Source of the DNA: UBA3478 sp036782715
GTDB taxonomy: Bacteria; Bacteroidota; Bacteroidia; Flavobacteriales; Flavobacteriaceae
NCBI GenBank assembly: GCA_036782715.1
Contig: DAIPYN010000016.1
Span: forward strand, 1-36,033
DNA: 36,033 bases
Direction of reading: 5' to 3'
The notes beneath the pieces are model-generated. The model saw only the letters and a list, made by a program, of their open reading frames with translations. It had not been told where the DNA came from and did not search any database. Shown here one piece after another: positions 31,594-36,033 of this stretch. The translations under genes were made by a program, and so were the position numbers. Within the stretch, counting starts at the first letter, position 1. Every line of letters starts with the position of its first letter.

Positions 31594-33385
31594 CCTTTGA
31601 ACGTTTTCTGTCGGTCTCTTTCAATAAGATCTTACGCAATCTTAAGTGATTTGGAGTAACCTCAACGTACTCATCCTTTTGGATATACTCTAAAGCCTGC
31701 TCCAAAGAAAATTTAATCGCAGGTACGATACGGGCTTTATCATCTGATCCTGAAGCACGAACGTTGGTCAGCTTCTTCGTCTTAGTAATGTTAACCCCCA
31801 TATCATCGGCACGAGAATTCTCTCCAATAACCTGACCTTCATAAATATCTTCTCCCGGATCGATAAAGAACGTACCTCTCTCCTGAAGCTTATCAATAGA
31901 GTAAGGAATCGCAGTACCGTTTTCAAGAGACACCATTGAACCATTAATTCGACCAGGAATTGGCCCTTTAACCGGTTGATACTCTAAGAATCGGTGTGCC
32001 ATAATCGCCTCTCCTGCAGTTGCAGTAAGCAATTGATTTCTTAGGCCAATGATACCTCGTGAAGGAATGATAAACTCGATGAACATACGAGCACCACGTG
32101 ACTCCATACTAATCATTTCACCTTTACGCATTGAAACCATTTCAACAGCCTTACCCGAAACCTCCTCAGGAAGATCAATAGTCAACTGCTCGACAGGCTC
32201 ACACTTCACTCCATCAATCTCTTTGATGATTACCTGCGGTTGTCCGATTTGTATTTCATACCCCTCTCTACGCATCGTTTCGATAAGAACAGATAAATGC
32301 AGAACCCCACGTCCGTAAACAATAAAACGGTCTGCACTATCGGTTGGCTCAACGCGAAGGGCAAGATTTTTCTCTAACTCTTTTTCTAGACGCTCTTTGA
32401 GGTGTCTTGAAGTAACGAACTTACCGTCCTTTCCAAAAAATGGGCTGTCGTTAATGGTAAACAACATGCTCATGGTTGGCTCGTCAATCGCAATCGATGG
32501 CAATGCCTCAGGGTTTTCAAAATCAGCAACGGTATCACCAATTTCAAAACCTTCCATGCCGACGATAGCACAAATATCACCCGCTTTTACCTCAGTCACT
32601 TTCTGACGACCTAAACCTTCAAAAGTAAATAACTCTTTAACGCGTGTCTTAACCTGAGCGCCATCTCTCTTCACCAAGGTCACTTGTTGACCCTCTGCAA
32701 TTCTACCACGCTGTAGACGTCCGATCGCAATTCTTCCTGTAAAAGAAGAGTAGTCTAAAGAAGTTATCAGCATTTGTGTAGTTCCCTCCTCTGGCTTGAA
32801 CTCGGGGATGTGCTCAACAACCATATCTAAAAGAGGCTCGATGGTCGTGGTTGGGTTCTTCCAATCATCGCTCATCCAACCATTTTTTGCCGAACCATAA
32901 ACCGTTGGGAAATCTAATTGCCACTCTTCTGCTCCTAATTCGAACATCAAATCAAACACCTTCTCATGCACCTCGTCTGGAGTACAGTTTTCTTTATCCA
33001 CTTTATTTACAACCACACAAGGTTTAAGACCTAGGCTAATAGCTTTTTGAAGTACAAAACGTGTTTGCGGCATCGGGCCTTCAAAGGCATCAACAAGCAG
33101 TAATACCCCATCAGCCATATTTAAAACACGCTCTACTTCGCCACCAAAGTCGGCATGACCAGGAGTGTCGATAATATTAATCTTCATCCCCTTATAGATT
33201 ACCGAGACGTTTTTAGAAACAATGGTAATTCCGCGCTCGCGCTCGAGATCATTGTTATCGAGAATAAGGTCTCCCTTATTTTCATTCTCTCTGAAGAGTT
33301 GACAGTGATACATAATCTTGTCCACCAAAGTAGTCTTACCGTGGTCAACGTGTGCGATAATCGCGATGTTTTTAATGGTTTTCAT
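31586..33385 (-). CDS. typA: Translational GTPase TypA/BipA
   Basis: 599 residues from ATG 33385 (MKTIKNIAIIAHVDHGKTTL); the 29 upstream codons of the open frame are discarded because the family starts this way and a -7 box lies within them. G motifs: AHVDHGKTT (G1), RGITI (G2), DTPGHADFG (G3), NKVD (G4). The C-terminal BipA-specific part includes RGARMFIEFIIPSRGIIGLR and MAHRFLEYQP. BipA binds ribosomes and supports 50S assembly at low temperature and stress growth. It is divergent from kdsA; its last 8 bases overlap ppgK. Confidence 0.95.
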   Translation of the reverse strand: MKTIKNIAIIAHVDHGKTTLVDKIMYHCQLFRENENKGDLILDNNDLERERGITIVSKNVSVIYKGMKINIIDTPGHADFGGEVERVLNMADGVLLLVDAFEGPMPQTRFVLQKAISLGLKPCVVVNKVDKENCTPDEVHEKVFDLMFELGAEEWQLDFPTVYGSAKNGWMSDDWKNPTTTIEPLLDMVVEHIPEFKPEEGTTQMLITSLDYSSFTGRIAIGRLQRGRIAEGQQVTLVKRDGAQVKTRVKELFTFEGLGRQKVTEVKAGDICAIVGMEGFEIGDTVADFENPEALPSIAIDEPTMSMLFTINDSPFFGKDGKFVTSRHLKERLEKELEKNLALRVEPTDSADRFIVYGRGVLHLSVLIETMRREGYEIQIGQPQVIIKEIDGVKCEPVEQLTIDLPEEVSGKAVEMVSMRKGEMISMESRGARMFIEFIIPSRGIIGLRNQLLTATAGEAIMAHRFLEYQPVKGPIPGRINGSMVSLENGTAIPYSIDKLQERGTFFIDPGEDIYEGQVIGENSRADDMGVNITKTKKLTNVRASGSDDKARIVPAIKFSLEQALEYIQKDEYVEVTPNHLRLRKILLKETDRKRSKAI

Positions 33386-33418
33386 AGGATAGGTCCAAAT
33401 ATGCGCCTTAAGGCGGCG

Positions 33419-33426
33419 CAAATATA
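33419..33426 (-). promoter_or_regulatory. -7 box (TATATTTG) of typA
   Basis: Perfect TAnnTTTG on the minus strand, 33 bases before the preferred typA ATG 33385. It is adjacent to a GC-rich palindrome (CGCCTTAAGGCG) in the predicted 5' leader. Confidence 0.55.
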
Positions 33427-33458
33427 GCGGTATTTTACACCGAGAAGTGAATAAAAAG

Positions 33459-33466
33459 TACCTTTG
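33459..33466 (+). promoter_or_regulatory. -7 box (TACCTTTG) of kdsA
   Basis: Perfect TAnnTTTG match 31 bases before the kdsA ATG, back to back with the typA box 32 bases away. Confidence 0.55.
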
Positions 33467-33497
33467 ATACATTCAATGCTAAAACATCGCATTTTTT

Positions 33498-34319
33498 ATG
33501 AAGAATTTCGACGTTCCTCACCTGAAACACCTTGACTCCAAACAATTCTTTTTAATTGCCGGTCCTTGTGCTATTGAAGGAGAAGAGATGGCCCTTAGAA
33601 TTGCCGAAAAACTGGTAACGATTACTGACAAGTATAAAATCCCTTATTTCTTTAAAGGGAGTTTTAAAAAGGCCAATCGCAGCAGAGTAGACTCATTCAC
33701 TGGTATTGGAGATGAAAAAGCACTGAAAATTCTTCGAAAGGTATCTGAGACCTTTTCAGTACCTACCCTTACTGACATTCATAAAGAGTCTGATGCAGCC
33801 ATGGCTGCCGAATATGTTGATGCATTGCAAATACCTGCTTTTCTTGTGCGCCAAACCGATTTATTAATCGCAGCTGCAGAAACCGCCAAAGTGGTTAATT
33901 TAAAAAAGGGACAGTTTATGAGCCCTGAAAGCATGCAATTTGCCGTTCAGAAGGTAAGTGAAGTTGGAAACAATAAGAGCTGGATCACAGAGCGAGGGTC
34001 GATGTTTGGATACCAAGATTTAGTCATTGATTATAGAGGAATCCCTACAATGAAACAATACGCCCCGGTGGTACTAGATGTCACTCACTCCCTTCAACAA
34101 CCCAACCAAAGCTCGGGAGTAACTGGTGGGCGCCCTGCCCTCATCGAATCAATGGCCAAAGCCGGCGTTGCTATTGGAGTAGATGGTTTATTCATAGAAA
34201 CCCATTTTGACCCAAAAAATGCCAAAAGCGATGGAGCCAATATGCTCGATCTTGAAAAGGCAGAAGGTCTCATCAGCAAACTTGCCCGATTGAGAGAAGT
34301 AGCTGTTGAATTGCAATAA
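33498..34319 (+). CDS. kdsA: 3-deoxy-D-manno-octulosonate 8-phosphate synthase, metal-dependent class
   Basis: 273 residues. Condenses phosphoenolpyruvate with arabinose 5-phosphate to Kdo8P for lipid A core. Conserved blocks: IAGPCAIEGEE (20-30), FKGSFKKANRS (52-62), LTDIHKES (91-98), PAFLVRQTDLL (113-123), TERGSMFGY (164-172) and DVTHSLQ (194-200). Cys24, His197, Glu234 and Asp245 match the four metal ligands of the Aquifex enzyme (Cys11, His185, Glu222, Asp233), so this is the metal-dependent class, unlike E. coli KdsA, which has Asn in place of the Cys. Divergent from typA. Confidence 0.95.
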   Translation: MKNFDVPHLKHLDSKQFFLIAGPCAIEGEEMALRIAEKLVTITDKYKIPYFFKGSFKKANRSRVDSFTGIGDEKALKILRKVSETFSVPTLTDIHKESDAAMAAEYVDALQIPAFLVRQTDLLIAAAETAKVVNLKKGQFMSPESMQFAVQKVSEVGNNKSWITERGSMFGYQDLVIDYRGIPTMKQYAPVVLDVTHSLQQPNQSSGVTGGRPALIESMAKAGVAIGVDGLFIETHFDPKNAKSDGANMLDLEKAEGLISKLARLREVAVELQ

Positions 34320-34363
34320 CGCAATCATAACCGTTTATTAAGCTACCGAAACATTTACTCAAA

Positions 34364-34371
34364 TACTTTTG
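34364..34371 (+). promoter_or_regulatory. -7 box (TACTTTTG) of the PHP gene
   Basis: Perfect TAnnTTTG 17 bases before the ATG at 34389, in the 69-base gap after kdsA, implying a short leader and separate transcription. Confidence 0.5.
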
Positions 34372-34388
34372 TTCAAAAGATTAAACGT

Positions 34389-35498
34389 ATGAAAGCTCGA
34401 TTCCTACTATTGTTCATCACCATATTCGGATACGCTCAGAACCACAGCCATTCAGGGGTTAATCCGATTAAATTCCCAAACATTGATGGATATCTAACAC
34501 TCAGTACCGACCTACATATCCATAGCGTGTTTTCTGACGGAAACGTTTGGCCTACCATCAGAGTGCAAGAAGCACTAATGGATAACCTTGATGCCATCGC
34601 ACTTACCGAGCACCTAGAGTACCAGCCTCACCTTTCAGATATACCTCACCTCGATCGTAATAGAGCCTACGAATTAGCATTCGAGGAAGCCAAAGATCAC
34701 GATCTTTTAATCATTCCTGGTTCAGAGATTACAAGAAGTTCCCCTGTCGGACACAATAACGCATTATTCCTTACCGACTCCAACCCACTCTTACAAGACC
34801 AGGCGCAAGACGCCTTTGACCAAGCAAAAAAGCAGGATGCCTTTGTTTTCTGGAATCATCCCTCATGGTCGGCAGAGAAAAAAGACGGAAATCCAGAATT
34901 AGGTGATTTTCAAAAGAAACAGATCAAACAAAAGAAACTTCACGGTATTGAGGTCATTAATTTCGGAGCCTATGCCGAAGAATCACTAAGCATCGCTCTC
35001 GAAGAAGATTTAACCATCATGGCTACCTCTGATGTTCACGACCTCATTGAATGGGATTATGCCAATAAAGGATTACAAAGACCTGTAACACTTGTCTTCA
35101 CTAAGGAACGATCGATCGCATCTCTTAAAGAAGCCTTATTTGCAAAACGCACGGTTGCCGCATACAATGACCTATTGGTCGGACGAGAAGAATTTCTACT
35201 CCCCCTACTCAAAGCGAGTATTGGCATTGAGGTTAACGGCTATGTTGCCGACACCAAAATATTGAAGATTACACTCACCAATCATTGCAGTAGTGACCTG
35301 CTACTAGAGAATGTTAGTGATTTTACTTTTTATGAAAACTCTCCAGTATTCAACTTAGAAGCTGGGAGCAAAAAAACATTTCAGATCAAGACCATCGAGA
35401 GAATATCTGAAGTAAATCTATCTTTTAAAGCACTCGGGGCTTTTACCGCTCCACAAACGCACCCTACTATTAGCTTTACCTTAAATATCGAAGAGTAA
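34389..35498 (+). CDS. Secreted PHP-domain phosphoesterase (Sb-PDE-like)
   Basis: 369 residues with a short signal peptide (MKARFLLLFITIFGYA, cut before Gln17). The PHP metal site is visible: DLHIHSVFSDG (41-51), ALTEHLEYQPH (71-81), PGSEITR (110-116), GHNNALF (121-127), FWNHPSW, and a final TSDVHD. The roughly 100 C-terminal residues look like a beta-sandwich extension. PHP enzymes hydrolyse phosphate esters with three metal ions; this form resembles secreted phosphodiesterases known as Sb-PDE, so periplasmic organophosphate scavenging is plausible but unproven. It lies just upstream of ssrA but is separately promoted. Confidence 0.85.
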   Translation: MKARFLLLFITIFGYAQNHSHSGVNPIKFPNIDGYLTLSTDLHIHSVFSDGNVWPTIRVQEALMDNLDAIALTEHLEYQPHLSDIPHLDRNRAYELAFEEAKDHDLLIIPGSEITRSSPVGHNNALFLTDSNPLLQDQAQDAFDQAKKQDAFVFWNHPSWSAEKKDGNPELGDFQKKQIKQKKLHGIEVINFGAYAEESLSIALEEDLTIMATSDVHDLIEWDYANKGLQRPVTLVFTKERSIASLKEALFAKRTVAAYNDLLVGREEFLLPLLKASIGIEVNGYVADTKILKITLTNHCSSDLLLENVSDFTFYENSPVFNLEAGSKKTFQIKTIERISEVNLSFKALGAFTAPQTHPTISFTLNIEE

Positions 35499-35513
35499 TT
35501 CTCAGCGATTAGC

Positions 35514-35521
35514 TATCTTTG
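35514..35521 (+). promoter_or_regulatory. -7 box (TATCTTTG) of ssrA
   Basis: Perfect TAnnTTTG, 31 bases before the mature 5' end of tmRNA. The identical octamer is used in front of folE and in the divergent truA promoter. Confidence 0.6.
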
Positions 35522-35552
35522 CACCCTTAGAAAACACGTTCTTTTTCTTATT

Positions 35553-35949
35553 GGGGCCGATTTGGATTTGACAGCAAGATCAATCAAATCGTAAGCATGT
35601 CGAGCTATGAAGGTAATGCTCGTTAATCTCTACTTCAGCTTTTTTAAATGGCGAAAATACTTACGCTTTAGCTGCCTAATAATCTGAATTACAGTAGGAT
35701 TTGGCCTAGTCCCGCAAGGCGGGAGAGCTGAATGTCTCTAGAAAGCCCTTGTTGGCGGCGTTCTTTTAAGAGGCACCATTAAAGTCAACATCGAATAGTT
35801 CCTGCTTCGAGAACTATTCCAAATAAAGAAGCTAAGGGAATAATAGGTTGTCGTTGATCAGTTATTCTTCGAAAATCAATCAACGTCTAAGCATGTAGAA
35901 AGCGTTTTCATTGCTTGTTTGGACGAGGGTTCGAGTCCCTCCGGCTCCA
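35553..35949 (+). ncRNA. ssrA: Transfer-messenger RNA (tmRNA, SsrA)
   Basis: One-piece tmRNA of about 397 bases. The 5' end GGGGCCGATTTGGATTTGAC pairs with the 3' CGGCTCC to make the acceptor stem (one G-U), and the T arm is GAGGGTTCGAGTCCCTC. The resume frame at 35650-35676 encodes GENTYALAA, followed by tandem TAA stops; with the initial Ala from the charged tmRNA the tag is A-GENTYALAA. CCA is not encoded. It rescues stalled ribosomes and marks the peptides for proteolysis, acting with SmpB (not in this window). Confidence 0.96.
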
Positions 35950-36033
35950 CGATTCTCTCGAGCCGTCGGGGCCAGCATACCACCTCGCTGCTCATTATAA
36001 AGGATCCACAGGATATATCAACGTTTTGAAAAT
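35950..36033. other. 84-base 3' flank of ssrA, no gene seen
   Basis: No convincing frame on either strand. The first part (CTCGAGCCGTCGGGGCCAGC) is richer in G and C than the rest of the window. The 3' end of ssrA is a known integration hotspot, but no repeat of the tmRNA end or integrase is visible here. Confidence 0.4.

Noticed and set aside
33404..33415. CGCCTTAAGGCG palindrome in the typA leader
   Set aside because: A 12-base palindrome close to the typA start, with no U-tract and no second copy seen; too little to call a regulatory site.
33386..33472. N-terminal extension of typA from ATG 33472
   Set aside because: BipA begins at the MKTIKNIAIIAHVDHGK region; the extension spans the divergent promoter boxes.

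Overview
The window is a piece of a chromosome from a member of the Bacteroidota, most likely the Flavobacteriia (inference). The support is a fused SecDF, an archaeal/eukaryotic-type ProRS, the runs DUF1599 / DoxX-thioredoxin (BT_3928-like) / tpiA / prmA / clpS and DUF4293 / rho, a Rho with a long Asn-Asp-Arg insert, several lipoproteins, few Shine-Dalgarno sequences, and many intergenic TAnnTTTG boxes, the -7 element of Bacteroidota primary-sigma promoters. It is almost entirely core housekeeping DNA. I see no CRISPR array, prophage, transposase, toxin-antitoxin or defence island. A run of 100 N at 21989-22088 shows that the sequence is a draft scaffold.

Layout. 1-1758 (minus): a predicted pentameric ligand-gated ion-channel homologue with a lipoprotein-like signal, followed by four tiny, mostly membrane-associated ORFs; this is the least ordinary part. 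1815-2351 (plus): a small secreted protein. 2348-5891 (minus): operon DUF1599, DoxX-thioredoxin protein, tpiA, prmA, clpS. 5966-7595 (plus): folP and the diadenylate cyclase cdaA. 7592-10106 (minus): truA and an ABC exporter, divergent from a metallophosphoesterase at 10143. 10710-12927: DUF4293 (minus) and rho (plus). 13021-15009 (minus): rpsT, two identical tRNA-Glu genes and proS. 15122-17560 (plus): a Trp/Asn-rich lipoprotein and a FadL-type outer-membrane transporter behind a sigma-54-like site. 17602-20969 (plus): folE, cysS, yidD, lgt. 21038-30026 (minus): secDF, mdh, gyrB, asnB and an amidohydrolase lipoprotein. 30134-31593 (plus): ftsE and a polyphosphate-glucokinase-like ROK kinase. 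31586-33385 (minus): typA. 33498-35498 (plus): kdsA and a secreted PHP phosphoesterase. 35553-35949 (plus): tmRNA, with 84 bases of unassigned sequence after it.

How the genes fit together. Several products serve envelope biogenesis: Lgt lipidates the lipoproteins, SecDF and YidD help export and insertion, KdsA makes the Kdo precursor of lipid A, and FtsE is part of the division machinery. Others serve translation and its quality control (ProRS, CysRS, TruA, S20, PrmA, TypA, tmRNA, ClpS) or folate and nucleotide signalling (FolP, FolE, CdaA).

Five genes very probably start downstream of the longest open frame (proS, secDF, gyrB, asnB, typA), and the lipoprotein at 15122 and truA probably do too; the coordinates below use the preferred starts. 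Apart from 1-681, which holds only the proposed small ORFs, no stretch over 300 bases lacks a gene.
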